Assembly (NCBI RefSeq): GCF_015220045.1
Contig: NZ_JADBGB010000001.1
Coordinates: forward strand, 835,001-899,000
Direction: 5' to 3'
Length of the DNA stretch: 64,000 bases
From: Marivivens aquimaris
GTDB taxonomy: Bacteria; Pseudomonadota; Alphaproteobacteria; Rhodobacterales; Rhodobacteraceae
Made by a program: the position numbers and the translations under genes. Position 1 is the stretch's first letter. Every line of letters begins with the position of its first letter. This document shows positions 9,316-18,036 of the stretch, piece after piece. The notes under the pieces are model-generated. The model searched no databases and was not told the DNA's origin. It worked only from the letters and a program-made list of their open reading frames with translations.

Positions 9316-10269
9316 TTAGTAACCAAGGTCTTTCTTCATTTCGTAGATCGCTTGGTTGTCGTCAGCCGCAGTGAACAACTTGGATTCCGTCTGGATCCAC
9401 TTCGCAGGCTCGGTGCCGTCAGCCAAATAGGCTTCGAGTGCGTCCAGAGCCGGACCCGCCATGTTCGGCGTCAGTTCGATGGTCGCGTTCATCTCGCCGT
9501 TGGCAATGGCAAGGTGCGCATCCGGAACGGCGTCGATGGCGACGATCTTGATGTCTTCGCCCGGGGTCAGGCCGGCCTCTTTGATCGCCTGGATCGCGCC
9601 GACGGCCATGTCATCGTTGTGGGCGTAAAGCGCGCAAATGTTCTCGCCACCCTCGGCCTTGAGGAAGCTCTCCATCACGACCTTGCCCTGCGCGCGGGTG
9701 AAGTCACCGGTCTGCGAGCGGACGATTTCGAGGTTATCGTGTCCGGCGATGCCTTGTTCGAAACCGCTTTTACGGTCGATGGCAGGTGAGGAGCCAGTCG
9801 TGCCCTGAAGTTCGACGATACGGCAATCGGCGCCGTCCATTTCGGTTGCGAGCCATTCACCGGCAACCTGACCTTCGTGAACGAGGTCGGACGTCACGGC
9901 GGTCAGATAGAGCGACTCGTCGGCATCCACGGTACGGTCGAGCAGGACGACCGGAATCTCGGCATCCTGCGCTTCTTCGAGCACCTCGTCCCAGCCGGTC
10001 GCAACAACCGGCGCGATCAGGATCGCATCGACGCCCTGAGCAATGAAGCTACGGATCGCCTTGATCTGGTTCTCCTGCTTCTGCTGCGCATCGGCGAATT
10101 TGAGTTCGATGCCGCGCTCTTCAGCTTCGAGACGGGTCACGGTGGTTTCGGCAGCACGCCAACCGGATTCCGAGCCGATCTGGCTGAATCCGATGGTCAT
10201 ATCCGCAGCAATCGCGGCGATGGGCGCAGAGGCAATAGCGGTCGCTAAAAGTACAGTTTTAAGTTTCAT
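9316..10269 (-). CDS. ytfQ: Periplasmic sugar-binding protein, YtfQ type
   Basis: This 317-residue protein has a Sec signal peptide (MKLKTVLLATAIASAPIAA, cleavage near residue 21) and a ribose/galactose-type binding fold starting MTIGFSQIGSESGWR. The GSESGWR start and the segment LYAHNDDMAVGAIQAI are close to E. coli YtfQ, which binds galactofuranose. It is first gene of the transporter operon with a good ribosome-binding site (gggagg). The substrate is probably a furanose sugar such as galactofuranose; arabinose-like sugars are an alternative. Confidence 0.9.
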   Translation of the reverse strand: MKLKTVLLATAIASAPIAAIAADMTIGFSQIGSESGWRAAETTVTRLEAEERGIELKFADAQQKQENQIKAIRSFIAQGVDAILIAPVVATGWDEVLEEAQDAEIPVVLLDRTVDADESLYLTAVTSDLVHEGQVAGEWLATEMDGADCRIVELQGTTGSSPAIDRKSGFEQGIAGHDNLEIVRSQTGDFTRAQGKVVMESFLKAEGGENICALYAHNDDMAVGAIQAIKEAGLTPGEDIKIVAIDAVPDAHLAIANGEMNATIELTPNMAGPALDALEAYLADGTEPAKWIQTESKLFTAADDNQAIYEMKKDLGY

Positions 10270-10646
10270 AAATTCCTCCCTTGGAGCCTTCTCCTAACTC
10301 CGTGGAGGCTATTAAGTATTATTTTATTAGTTTTGGCAATCTTGGCGTGTGTCTGGTTGAGGCGCGGAATTGTGCGCGCATTATCAATGTTTTGCGGGTG
10401 AGAGTTGCCACGTGTCCTAATGACCTGCCGATCGAACGACCTTCTGCGACGCACCTCATGCGGGCAAAGTCGAAGCCACGATTCGCCTCTGTCCCGAGCA
10501 GCGCTACGCACCAGATCGCACGCGCCACGCGCCTGATTCAAAGCCCCTCATCTGGTGCGAAAACACCCATTTGCCGAACGCCCTGCACCTTGTTGACAAT
10601 CCCTCGCGACTTGCCAGTCTGGCACCGTTTCCAGAAGGTGTCCCAC
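10270..10646. other. Intergenic promoter region between ytfQ-like and ybaK-like genes
   Basis: These 377 bases separate divergent genes and must hold both promoters. An AT-rich stretch at 10315-10345 suits the minus-strand promoter. A short palindrome TGCGCGCA (10373-10380) could be part of a GntR operator. No RNA or protein gene is supported; reading frames crossing the region look non-coding. Confidence 0.5.
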
Positions 10647-11120
10647 ATGTCGAAAAGCGTTAATCGAGTGCACGAAGCAGCCAAGTCACTGGGCCTCGAC
10701 GTCGAGGTTGTCCGGATGCCGGATAGCACGCGCACGGCTGCCGATGCTGCGAACGCCTGCGGGTGTGAAGTTGGCCAGATCGTCAAATCGATGATCTTCG
10801 AAGGCGTGGAAAGCGGCGAATTAAAACTGCTGCTTGTGAGCGGCGCGCACGACGTCGATCTCACGACCATCAGCGATCATGTGGGCGAGGGGCTGACACG
10901 CGCCGACCCCAAGCGCGTTCGCGAAGAAACCGGCTTTGCCATTGGCGGGGTGTCCCCAATCGGGCACCTCGCGCCAATCGCGACGTGGATGGACGACACG
11001 CTGCTGTCGTACCAAGAGGTCTGGGCCGCCGCTGGTGCGCCGAATGCGGTCTTTCGCGTTGCGCCCGACGTTTTGAAGGCAAAGATCGAGGCGAAGGCTC
11101 TGCCGCTGAACAGCGCGTAA
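10647..11120 (+). CDS. YbaK/EbsC-family aminoacyl-tRNA deacylase
   Basis: This 157-residue single-domain protein belongs to the YbaK/ProX editing family, which in trans hydrolyses mischarged tRNAs such as Ala- or Cys-tRNAPro. The conserved QIVKSMIF segment contains the family lysine, and the middle GGVSPIGHL resembles the conserved G-S/G-P loop. Start 10647 is chosen by homology length; the frame is open far upstream without a ribosome-binding site. It appears to be a monocistronic housekeeping gene. Substrate specificity cannot be assigned. Confidence 0.88.
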   Translation: MSKSVNRVHEAAKSLGLDVEVVRMPDSTRTAADAANACGCEVGQIVKSMIFEGVESGELKLLLVSGAHDVDLTTISDHVGEGLTRADPKRVREETGFAIGGVSPIGHLAPIATWMDDTLLSYQEVWAAAGAPNAVFRVAPDVLKAKIEAKALPLNSA

Positions 11121-11360
11121 GTGCTCCCCGCCACTCAGAATTATCCGTTCTCCTGACGCTCTCGAGCGCGGGCGCGCGGCATGATGCGATCAAGCTCCGA
11201 GGAAAAATCACTGTCCCTCGAAGCCCCGCCCAATGGTTGAAAACGTTACCCTCCTCGCACGCAAAACATATTGATTGGAGAATGGCTAACAGCCAATCTC
11301 ATCGGCACTTCACATCCTTTTGCCCAAGTTTTGTTCACGACTTATGTAGGAACGATTTTC

Positions 11361-12572
11361 ATGACAGTTGAAGTGACTCTGACCGACTTGAACGGTTTGA
11401 TCGAATACACCCTCGAAGATGTAGATTTGCTGTTCTTCGCGGGCGGCGGCGCCGCGTTCGACTTTAGTTATCTCGATGCCAATCAACTCACGGGGTTGGC
11501 GGAAATGACCCCCGCCACGATCATGCCCGAGAATACGTTCCGGCTCACCTATTACAGCGATATTACGGGATCGGTGACGGCCGATCTGGTTGGCGATTGG
11601 CCGGAGCCGCTTCAGCTTTTCCAGATCGGAAATAGCGATGCATGGGTGGAAAGCACCGCGAATATCCAGATCGAAGAGGTCACCGTTATTGCGCCGCACT
11701 CCTACAAGATCGTTATCGATTTCAACGGCGAAGGCCCGACGGTCAAGGAGTTCGTCGAAACGTGGACCGAAGCGGATCTTGCCGCGCTGAACCCGCTCGT
11801 GAATGGTGAATTCGCGACCCAGGACGGGTGGTCGGGCACCAGCGGCAAAGACAAATACAACGGCACGGCGCAGGACGACGTGATCGAGGGTCTTGGCGGC
11901 AAAGACATCCTCAGAGGTGGCCGCGGCGACGACGAGATCTTTGGCGGCAGCGGTAACGACAAACTGGTGGGACAAGCCGGAAACGACACGCTCGATGGTG
12001 GCGCTGGCAATGATAAACTGTCTGGCGGCGGCGGACGTGACCAACTGAGCGGCGGTGAGGGCAAGGACAAACTGATCGGTGGAGGCGGCAACGACAGCCT
12101 TGCCGGTGATGGCGGAAACGACGTTCTCTCCGGCGGTGGGGGCAATGACCTGCTTCAGGGCGGCACAGGCAATGACCGTCTGATTGGCGGGGGCGGCAAT
12201 GACGCGCTCTCTGGCGGTGACGGCATGGACACCTTCATCGACGGTGGCGGCGACGACTACATGTATGGCGGCGGCCACGCGGACGTTTTCATCTTTGAAA
12301 AGAAGAGCGCAGGCGGTGACGACTTCGTTTCAATGGAGCGCTTCGGCGGCGACGTAATCCGTCTGGAGGGCTATGGCGTGAGTGTCGACACCTCCACAGC
12401 CAGCGCGTCCGAAATCGAAGCAGCAATGTCCAATCGTGGCATCACCGTCACGCAGGAAACGGCTGGCGGTGAATTCGTGGTCCACTTCGCGAAGTCTGGC
12501 GACACCATTACAATGAGCTTTGACCAAGCGGTCCTCCTGCCTCAGGTCTGGGACTACTTCGAGTTCGGTTGA
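11361..12572 (+). CDS. RTX-type calcium-binding repeat protein
   Basis: This 403-residue protein has a non-repetitive N-terminal part (residues 1-158) and about 14 glycine-rich nonapeptide units of GGxGxDxLx type at about residues 160-310 (for example GGAGNDKLSGGGGRDQL). Such repeats form a Ca2+-loaded parallel beta-roll in type I-secreted proteins. The tail (310-403, ending VWDYFEFG) may hold the uncleaved secretion signal. No protease, lipase or cytolysin motif is visible, so the role is unknown. Start 11361 follows AGGA. No HlyB/TolC genes adjoin it; the EmrA-like adaptor at 16861 is not of the type I secretion kind. Confidence 0.88.
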   Translation: MTVEVTLTDLNGLIEYTLEDVDLLFFAGGGAAFDFSYLDANQLTGLAEMTPATIMPENTFRLTYYSDITGSVTADLVGDWPEPLQLFQIGNSDAWVESTANIQIEEVTVIAPHSYKIVIDFNGEGPTVKEFVETWTEADLAALNPLVNGEFATQDGWSGTSGKDKYNGTAQDDVIEGLGGKDILRGGRGDDEIFGGSGNDKLVGQAGNDTLDGGAGNDKLSGGGGRDQLSGGEGKDKLIGGGGNDSLAGDGGNDVLSGGGGNDLLQGGTGNDRLIGGGGNDALSGGDGMDTFIDGGGDDYMYGGGHADVFIFEKKSAGGDDFVSMERFGGDVIRLEGYGVSVDTSTASASEIEAAMSNRGITVTQETAGGEFVVHFAKSGDTITMSFDQAVLLPQVWDYFEFG

Positions 12573-12591
12573 CGTCAGTGATGAAACGCAG

Positions 12592-12622
12592 AAGCGTCCC
12601 GACCGGTGAGTGCGGGGCGCTT
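12592..12622. terminator. Bidirectional hairpin between convergent genes
   Basis: AAGCGTCCCG pairs with CGGGGCGCTT (10 bp with one T-G pair) between the convergent RTX and AraC-type genes. No strong U-run follows on the plus strand, so terminator function is probable but not certain. Confidence 0.5.
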
Positions 12623-12630
12623 GTCTGGTG

Positions 12631-13527
12631 TTAGTGTCGGCGCCGGTCCGACCCCCTGATCCGTTTGCGATATGCGCTCGGGGTTTCGGACCGCATCCGC
12701 AGGAAATGGCGGTTGAAGTTCGCTTGCGACGAATAACCAACGTCTTGCGAGATGATCCCGACAGGCAGATCAGTCGCCGCAAGTCGGGCACACGCTTCAC
12801 CGATCCTGAGGTTGATGAGGTAACTCGACAGGCTGACGCCCACATGTCGGATGAACATCCGGTGCAGCCCCGAGGGACTGAGCGCCGCGATTGCCGCCAG
12901 AGCCTCGATGGTGATCGGCTGATCATAGTGCCGGTGGACGTGATCGAGGACGCGGTTCATCCGGTCGGGGTAGCCTTCGGATTTCTGGAGGAAGCCGATT
13001 GACGACAGCGTGGTTGCTCCATTGTCTCTTGACAGAAGCAGTAGCAGTTCCAGCAAAGTCGTGATCCCCTCACGCACCGGCAACTCGAAAAGGCGCTCAA
13101 TAAGGGGGCGGGCTTTCGACTGCATTTCCTGCGAGAACTGCAGCCCGCGCTGGGCGCGATCACAGAACGACATCAGGGCCGAAAACTCCGGCGCAGACCG
13201 CCCTATGGCTTTGAGCCACTCCGCATCGAACCAGATGACCTTGGCGAGGAACGGTAGCGACGGGTCGATCCGTTCTTGAGAGGCCCATGTGTGGGGCAGG
13301 TTCGAGCCGACCAGAGCGAGGTCTCCGTCGCCGAAACCGGACACATGATCACCGACGAAACGTTGCCCGACGCAGTTCAGCGTCAACGTCAGTTCCATCT
13401 CCGAATGGTGGTGCCAGTTGAACGGAATACCCTGTTCCAAACGACGGTCGAGCCGCTGCCACGACACATCGCCGCGCTGGGGCAATACCTCTCGGCTTGC
13501 GCTCTTGAGCATGTAATCCGGCGACAT
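12631..13527 (-). CDS. AraC-family transcriptional regulator
   Basis: This 298-residue protein has an N-terminal cupin-like sensing part (FNWHHHSEMELTLTL near residue 37) and a C-terminal double helix-turn-helix with the AraC signature (VGYSSQANFNRHFLRM). Start 13527 gives family length; the longer frame to 13659 would run past the divergent gene's start. It is divergent from the PhyH-type dioxygenase at 13623 with 95 bases between, so it probably controls that gene. Effector unknown. Confidence 0.9.
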   Translation of the reverse strand: MSPDYMLKSASREVLPQRGDVSWQRLDRRLEQGIPFNWHHHSEMELTLTLNCVGQRFVGDHVSGFGDGDLALVGSNLPHTWASQERIDPSLPFLAKVIWFDAEWLKAIGRSAPEFSALMSFCDRAQRGLQFSQEMQSKARPLIERLFELPVREGITTLLELLLLLSRDNGATTLSSIGFLQKSEGYPDRMNRVLDHVHRHYDQPITIEALAAIAALSPSGLHRMFIRHVGVSLSSYLINLRIGEACARLAATDLPVGIISQDVGYSSQANFNRHFLRMRSETPSAYRKRIRGSDRRRH

Positions 13528-13622
13528 GACGCCAGAATAGTATTGGAAATCGCCAGAAGTCGACAACAATCGGCATCCATGCGGCGCATGATGGTTGGGA
13601 CTTACCAAGAGGGAGACCCACA

Positions 13623-14555
13623 ATGTCAGAAGCCACCGAGCGCGATCATCACCCCACAACGTCCCAAACGACGCCTCTGCATCTTATCAAAAAACAGCTT
13701 CCGCTGCGTGTCCTGTCGCAGAGCGACTGGGAGCACTGGATTACGAAAGGCTACGTCATCGTCCGTCAGGTCGTGCCGCAAGCGAATGTCGAGCGACTGG
13801 CAAATCTGCTGTGGGAGTTCGACGAAAAGGACCCCAACGACCCGTCGACATGGTACGCGCCGCAACGGCGTGAGCACAAGATGAAGGAACTCAACAACAC
13901 CGGAATGCTGGAGATCTACAATCACCAGTACCTTTGGGATAACCGCATGGAACAGCGGGTCTATGATGTGTTTGTCGACATCTGGGATCGCACCGACCTG
14001 TGGGTGACCATCGACCGCGCGAACCTCAATCCGCCGAAAAAGGTCAAAGGCAACCCTGACGGGTTCATCCATTGGGACGTGGACACCTCGCTCGATCCGC
14101 TGCCGATCGGCGTGCAAGGCGTTCTGAGCCTCATGCCGCAAGATCACGAGACCGGCGGGTTTCAGTGTGTGCCGTACCTCTTTGAGAAGTTTGACGAATG
14201 GAAGGCCACGCAGCCCGCTGACCGTGACCCGATGCACCCCGATATGACGGGGCTGGAGCGCGAGAATATCGAAATGGCGCCTGGTGATCTGCTGATCTTC
14301 AACTCGCTGCTGGCCCACGGGGTGCGCCCCAACCACTCGGACAACCGTCACCGCATGGCGCAGTACATCTCCATGCATCCCGCCGAGCCGCACAATACTG
14401 CGGAACGTGATGAACGCATCCGGCTCTGGCGCGAACAGGACCACCCGCAGCGTGATGCATTTCCGGGCGATCCGCGTGAATGGGAAAAGCGCCATGGGAA
14501 GGTCGCTGAACTGACCGAATTGGGCGAGAAACTCCTCGGGCTACAGTCGTGGTGA
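13623..14555 (+). CDS. Phytanoyl-CoA dioxygenase (PhyH) family Fe(II)/2-oxoglutarate oxygenase
   Basis: This 310-residue protein keeps the PhyH iron triad: H150-x-D152 (GFIHWDVD) and a distal H232 (LLAHGVRPNH). R244 lies in RHRMAQY at the usual 2-oxoglutarate-binding place. It should hydroxylate an organic substrate using O2 and 2-oxoglutarate in the cytoplasm. The substrate is unknown; PhyH relatives act on acyl-CoAs, ectoine and many small metabolites. Control by the divergent AraC regulator suggests a catabolic or inducible role. A terminator follows at 14599. Confidence 0.88.
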   Translation: MSEATERDHHPTTSQTTPLHLIKKQLPLRVLSQSDWEHWITKGYVIVRQVVPQANVERLANLLWEFDEKDPNDPSTWYAPQRREHKMKELNNTGMLEIYNHQYLWDNRMEQRVYDVFVDIWDRTDLWVTIDRANLNPPKKVKGNPDGFIHWDVDTSLDPLPIGVQGVLSLMPQDHETGGFQCVPYLFEKFDEWKATQPADRDPMHPDMTGLERENIEMAPGDLLIFNSLLAHGVRPNHSDNRHRMAQYISMHPAEPHNTAERDERIRLWREQDHPQRDAFPGDPREWEKRHGKVAELTELGEKLLGLQSW

Positions 14556-14598
14556 GTTGGCTTTAGGCGTCGAGCTTTGGATTTGTAAATGAGAGCAG

Positions 14599-14630
14599 GG
14601 AGTGGGCGGATAGTTCCGCCAACTCCTTTC
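14599..14630 (+). terminator. Rho-independent terminator after the PhyH-type gene
   Basis: GGAGTGGGCGGA pairs with TCCGCCAACTCC (one mismatch, TAGT loop) and is followed by TTTC. The rest of the gap to 14770 shows no convincing gene. Confidence 0.72.
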
Positions 14631-14770
14631 GGCATTGACCAGCGCGGCTTGGTTGGCACCTTCGACCTCTCCATCGGCCAGAGGCCTCTGCGGGATCTGC
14701 CGTCAGATGCGCACTAATCTCGGTCTGACTGAAGCCCAAGAGATCAGAACGGCAAACGACAGCTGGTTGA

Positions 14771-15643
14771 TCACGTCGAAGACAGCATGATCACTCCGCC
14801 GATCAGGACCGCGCAGCCGATCAATCGCCATTTGCCGACTGCTTCGCGCAGGATCAACATTCCCATCAGCGCGCCGACCATCATCGACATCTCCCGCATG
14901 GGGGCGACGAGGCTCAGCGGTGCGCCCATGCTGAGCGCGGTCAGGACGAGGATGTAGGAGAGAGGAGAGAGTAATCCCACTCCGGCAGCGGTCCACCAAT
15001 GCCCGCGCATCGCGGTCAACGCACGGCGCGGGTTGGCGAGCACCAGCGGCAGCAACAGCAGCAGGCGCAACACGCTCGAAAACCAGTCGAGGACCACGGG
15101 CGCGATCCCGAGCGTCTTGACCTCATAAGCGTCGACAACTGTGTAGCTGGCGATGAGACCGCCCGTCGCCGTACCCCATCTGATACCCGCTTGGCCGCCG
15201 GGCTGGGTGAAGGCGGACAGCCGCCCTTGGGTCGCGATCAGCAGGATACCGGCGACGATTAGCACTAGCCCGACCACACCCAGTGCGGTTGGTGTTTCGC
15301 CGAGGATCAGGAACGCCCCAATCGTCGACAGCAGAGGGCCGGTTCCGCGCGCAACGGGGTAAACGACAGAAAGGTCGGCGACTTGGTATCCGCGTTGCAA
15401 ACACAGGCTGTAGGCGAGGTGGATGAGCCCGCTCAACACAACGAAGCCGACCTTTATCCACGTCCAGTCGATGCTGCCCTGCATCAGCAGATACACCACC
15501 CAAGGCGCATAAAAGATGACGCCTATCACGTTGTAAAAGAATACGAATACAGCGCCGACCGATGCGGCCCGCTTGGCCAGCAAGTTCCATGTGGCGTGGC
15601 AAACGGATGCTAGAACGACGAGCAGTAACGAGGAAAGCGTCAT
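14771..15643 (-). CDS. EamA/DMT-family transporter under a ykkC-class riboswitch
   Basis: This 290-residue inner-membrane protein has about ten hydrophobic helices in two EamA repeats, with a helix boundary like HATWNLLAKRA near the start and EAVGKWRLIG near the end. EamA proteins export metabolites and some small cations. The 5' leader contains a ykkC-type RNA (15684-15781), so the protein probably exports or responds to guanidine or another ykkC ligand. A ribosome-binding site (aggagg) precedes ATG 15643. Substrate assignment rests on the riboswitch only. Confidence 0.9.
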   Translation of the reverse strand: MTLSSLLLVVLASVCHATWNLLAKRAASVGAVFVFFYNVIGVIFYAPWVVYLLMQGSIDWTWIKVGFVVLSGLIHLAYSLCLQRGYQVADLSVVYPVARGTGPLLSTIGAFLILGETPTALGVVGLVLIVAGILLIATQGRLSAFTQPGGQAGIRWGTATGGLIASYTVVDAYEVKTLGIAPVVLDWFSSVLRLLLLLPLVLANPRRALTAMRGHWWTAAGVGLLSPLSYILVLTALSMGAPLSLVAPMREMSMMVGALMGMLILREAVGKWRLIGCAVLIGGVIMLSST

Positions 15644-15683
15644 TGAGACCTCCTGATGCGCAATTGGCGCGGTTGATCTCGAC

Positions 15684-15781
15684 GTCTCCTCCCCTGGGCT
15701 TTTATCCCTTGGGTGCAGCCAAGGAACTCCCCCGGTCTCTGCAACGCTCGGTCCTGCGGCGCGTCGCCCGGAACCCTAGTT
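15684..15781 (-). promoter_or_regulatory. ykkC-class riboswitch, probably guanidine-I
   Basis: Read on the minus strand, the leader holds three conserved blocks of the ykkC family in the right order: ACTAGGGTTCCG at the 5' end, GGACCGAGCG in the middle, and GGGATAAAAGCCC followed by GGGGAGGAGA at the 3' end. The RNA ends about 40 bases before the EamA start codon. ykkC subtypes sense guanidine, ppGpp, PRPP or ADP; the exporter cargo favours guanidine. No strong U-run terminator is visible, so control may act on translation initiation. Confidence 0.78.
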
Positions 15782-15840
15782 GCCACTCAGTCGATGGGGC
15801 GATGCTAATCATGGACGAACTCGGGCCGCAAGTGCGCGGC

Positions 15841-16758
15841 CTAGTAACTCATGAGGATCTTGGCTTGCGCGTCCTTGGTGAACTCGGCCAGCAGGTCAAT
15901 GAAGACGCGGACGGCAGGCACGCTGGCGCGGCGCGGGGGAAGGCAGGCGAAACCTTCGATCATGGGGCCGGAGTGGCGCGGCAGGGCGCGTACGCAGATA
16001 CCAGACCGGACGAGCAGATCGCCCAAAATCGCTGGCAGCAGGCCGACTCCATGGCCGCTCCGCAAGATGCCCAGAACGACCGCGGGATCGCCGACGCTCG
16101 CGAGCGGGTTGGAGGACATGGAAACCGCGCTGCCGTCGTCAGCGCGCAGAACCCAGTCCTCTGGAATACCGGGCGCCTGAATGACGACGCGGCCGAGCGC
16201 TTCGATGGACACGGGATCTTCGATGTCGATTTGATCGGCCTTCGCGGCGGGAATGTAGAGTTGCAGCGGCGAGCGCATGATCCGCCGCACGACGAGGTAA
16301 TCCTCGGTCGGCTGGCCGATGCGCAGCATGACGTCGATGTCCTCCACCAGAGGATTAGGCGCGGTGCCGGTCACGATAACTTCGGCGCGGACGGACGGAT
16401 GGCGGCGGTGCAGTTCGCCCAGCACCGGCCCCAGCACGAGCTGCGCAACGATCGCCCCCGCCGCGATTTTCAGCGGTCCTTGTGGCGTTTCATGCGCTGC
16501 GCGAAGGACGGCCTCTGCTTCTCGGGCGATAGAGGCCGTGCCTGCGGCAACCGAGGCCAGCGCGGCGCCCGTGCGGGTCAGGCGGAAACCTTGTCCCATA
16601 CGGTCGAACAGAGGCGTGCCCGCCGATTGCTCCAGCCTCGCGAGGGCGCGCGACAGGGTTGCTTTGGATGCACGGGATCTGCGGGCGGCGGCGCTGATGC
16701 CGCCTTCCGTTGCGATCAGGTGAAAGACCCTGAGGTCATCAAGGCTCACGTTATCCAT
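15841..16758 (-). CDS. LysR-family regulator divergent from the emrAB-like genes
   Basis: This 305-residue protein has an N-terminal winged helix (residues 1-60, LRVFHLIATEGGISAAARRS) and a periplasmic-binding-like effector domain. The DNA-binding pattern ASKATLSRALARLEQ is typical of LysR. Its start lies 102 bases from the divergent EmrA-like gene, so it is the obvious regulator of the efflux pair. Effector unknown. Confidence 0.92.
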   Translation of the reverse strand: MDNVSLDDLRVFHLIATEGGISAAARRSRASKATLSRALARLEQSAGTPLFDRMGQGFRLTRTGAALASVAAGTASIAREAEAVLRAAHETPQGPLKIAAGAIVAQLVLGPVLGELHRRHPSVRAEVIVTGTAPNPLVEDIDVMLRIGQPTEDYLVVRRIMRSPLQLYIPAAKADQIDIEDPVSIEALGRVVIQAPGIPEDWVLRADDGSAVSMSSNPLASVGDPAVVLGILRSGHGVGLLPAILGDLLVRSGICVRALPRHSGPMIEGFACLPPRRASVPAVRVFIDLLAEFTKDAQAKILMSY

Positions 16759-16860
16759 CGAGCTATCGTTTCAAAAGTGGAACACCTGTCATCAGATACG
16801 GTCATTTTCGAGACGGCGCAATTCGTTAGATTGCCGACTAATATTGCAGGATCTGACGAC

Positions 16861-18036
16861 ATGAGACACGCCAAAGCTTCGACCCCGACCGAAAGCACCA
16901 ACACCAAAGACCCGCTGCGGGTTGTCGGACACCCCGAACCGAGTGACACGCCCGCTAAGCCGGCCCCTGATGAGCACACTGAAACCGCACCTCCCAAGCG
17001 CGGTGGGCGCAAAAAGTTCATCCTGCTCGCTGTCGCTTGCGTCGCGCTGGCACTTGCCGCGCGCCAGGGTGAGCATTGGTGGACCGTGGGCCGCTTTATC
17101 GAGGAAACCGAGGATGCCTACCTTCAGGCGGACATCGCATCGGTTTCCGCGCTGGTCGAAGGCACGGTGCAGGAGCTGCCGGTATCCGACAACGCCCAAG
17201 TCAGCGCTGGCGATGTGCTGCTGGTCCTCGACCCGACGACATACGAGGCGCGGCTCCAGTCCGCGCAGGCCGACGTGACGGTGGCGCAGACCGCGCTGGC
17301 GAACATCGACGCGAAGGAAGTGCTCCAACGCGCCCGCATCGCCTCTGCGGAGGCCGAGGTCTCCAATGCCGAAGCGCAGCGCCGCTTGGCCGCCACGCGG
17401 GACCAGCGCGCGCGGACGTTGGTCGAACAGGGGACCGCATCGCAGGCCACCGCAGACGACACTGGCGCCGCGCTCGACAGCGCAGAGGCCGCCGTCAGCC
17501 GCGCCAACGCCGCATTGCAGGTCGAGCAGGGCCAGATCACCATCCTCGAAAGCGAACGCGAACAGCAGCGTGCGTCCCTGATCCGCGCGCAGGCCGCCGA
17601 GCGCCTTGCCCGCATTGATCTGGACAACACGACCATCCTTGCGCCGCGCGACGGTATCGCGGGCAATATCGGCGTCGCGGTTGGCGAATACCTCCGCCCC
17701 AGCACGCGGTTCATGAGCCTCGTTCCGACGGGCGACGACATCTACATCACGGCCAATTTCAAGGAAACGCAGGTCGCCGCCTTCCACCCCGGAATGCCGG
17801 TCGAGATCGAGGTCGACATGCTCCACGGCGAGACGCTGCACGGCACGATCGAGAGCCTTGCCCCCGCGACGGGCAGCGAGTTCTCGGTGCTGCCGACGGA
17901 CAATGCCACCGGTAACTTCACCAAGATCGTTCAGCGTATCCCCGTCCGCATCAAACTAACCGAGATGGGCGAGCAGCCGCTGCGGGCAGGGGCCTCGGTC
18001 GTGGTCAGCGTCGACACACGCGGAGGTCACCAGTGA
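16861..18036 (+). CDS. emrA: EmrA/HlyD-type membrane fusion protein
   Basis: This 391-residue periplasmic adaptor has a Pro/Lys-rich cytoplasmic N terminus, one membrane anchor (FILLAVACVALALAA, residues 53-67), a biotinyl-lipoyl half (VEGTVQELPVSDNAQV), a long coiled-coil hairpin rich in Ala/Gln/Glu (about 130-235), and a second lipoyl half plus beta barrel (DNTTILAPRDGIAGNIGV). It links an inner-membrane DHA2 pump to an outer-membrane channel. Start 16861 gives this architecture; the open frame to 15562 is antisense to the LysR gene. It overlaps the pump gene by GTGA. Confidence 0.92.
   Translation: MRHAKASTPTESTNTKDPLRVVGHPEPSDTPAKPAPDEHTETAPPKRGGRKKFILLAVACVALALAARQGEHWWTVGRFIEETEDAYLQADIASVSALVEGTVQELPVSDNAQVSAGDVLLVLDPTTYEARLQSAQADVTVAQTALANIDAKEVLQRARIASAEAEVSNAEAQRRLAATRDQRARTLVEQGTASQATADDTGAALDSAEAAVSRANAALQVEQGQITILESEREQQRASLIRAQAAERLARIDLDNTTILAPRDGIAGNIGVAVGEYLRPSTRFMSLVPTGDDIYITANFKETQVAAFHPGMPVEIEVDMLHGETLHGTIESLAPATGSEFSVLPTDNATGNFTKIVQRIPVRIKLTEMGEQPLRAGASVVVSVDTRGGHQ

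Noticed and set aside
10281..10646. Upstream extension of the YbaK-like protein
   Set aside because: The extra 122 residues have no domain similarity and cross the AT-rich promoter region; the family is about 155 residues long.
11880..12280. Tandem DNA repeats that might suggest a CRISPR array or minisatellite
   Set aside because: The period is 27 bases, in frame and degenerate, and it encodes RTX nonapeptides; there are no unique spacers.
14631..14770. Possible gene fragment between the PhyH-type and EamA genes
   Set aside because: Translations on both strands gave no recognisable protein segment and no ribosome-binding site.
15562..16860. Long N-terminal extension of the EmrA-like protein
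   Set aside because: The extension lies antisense to the LysR gene and the riboswitch; the ATG at 16861 gives the normal adaptor architecture.
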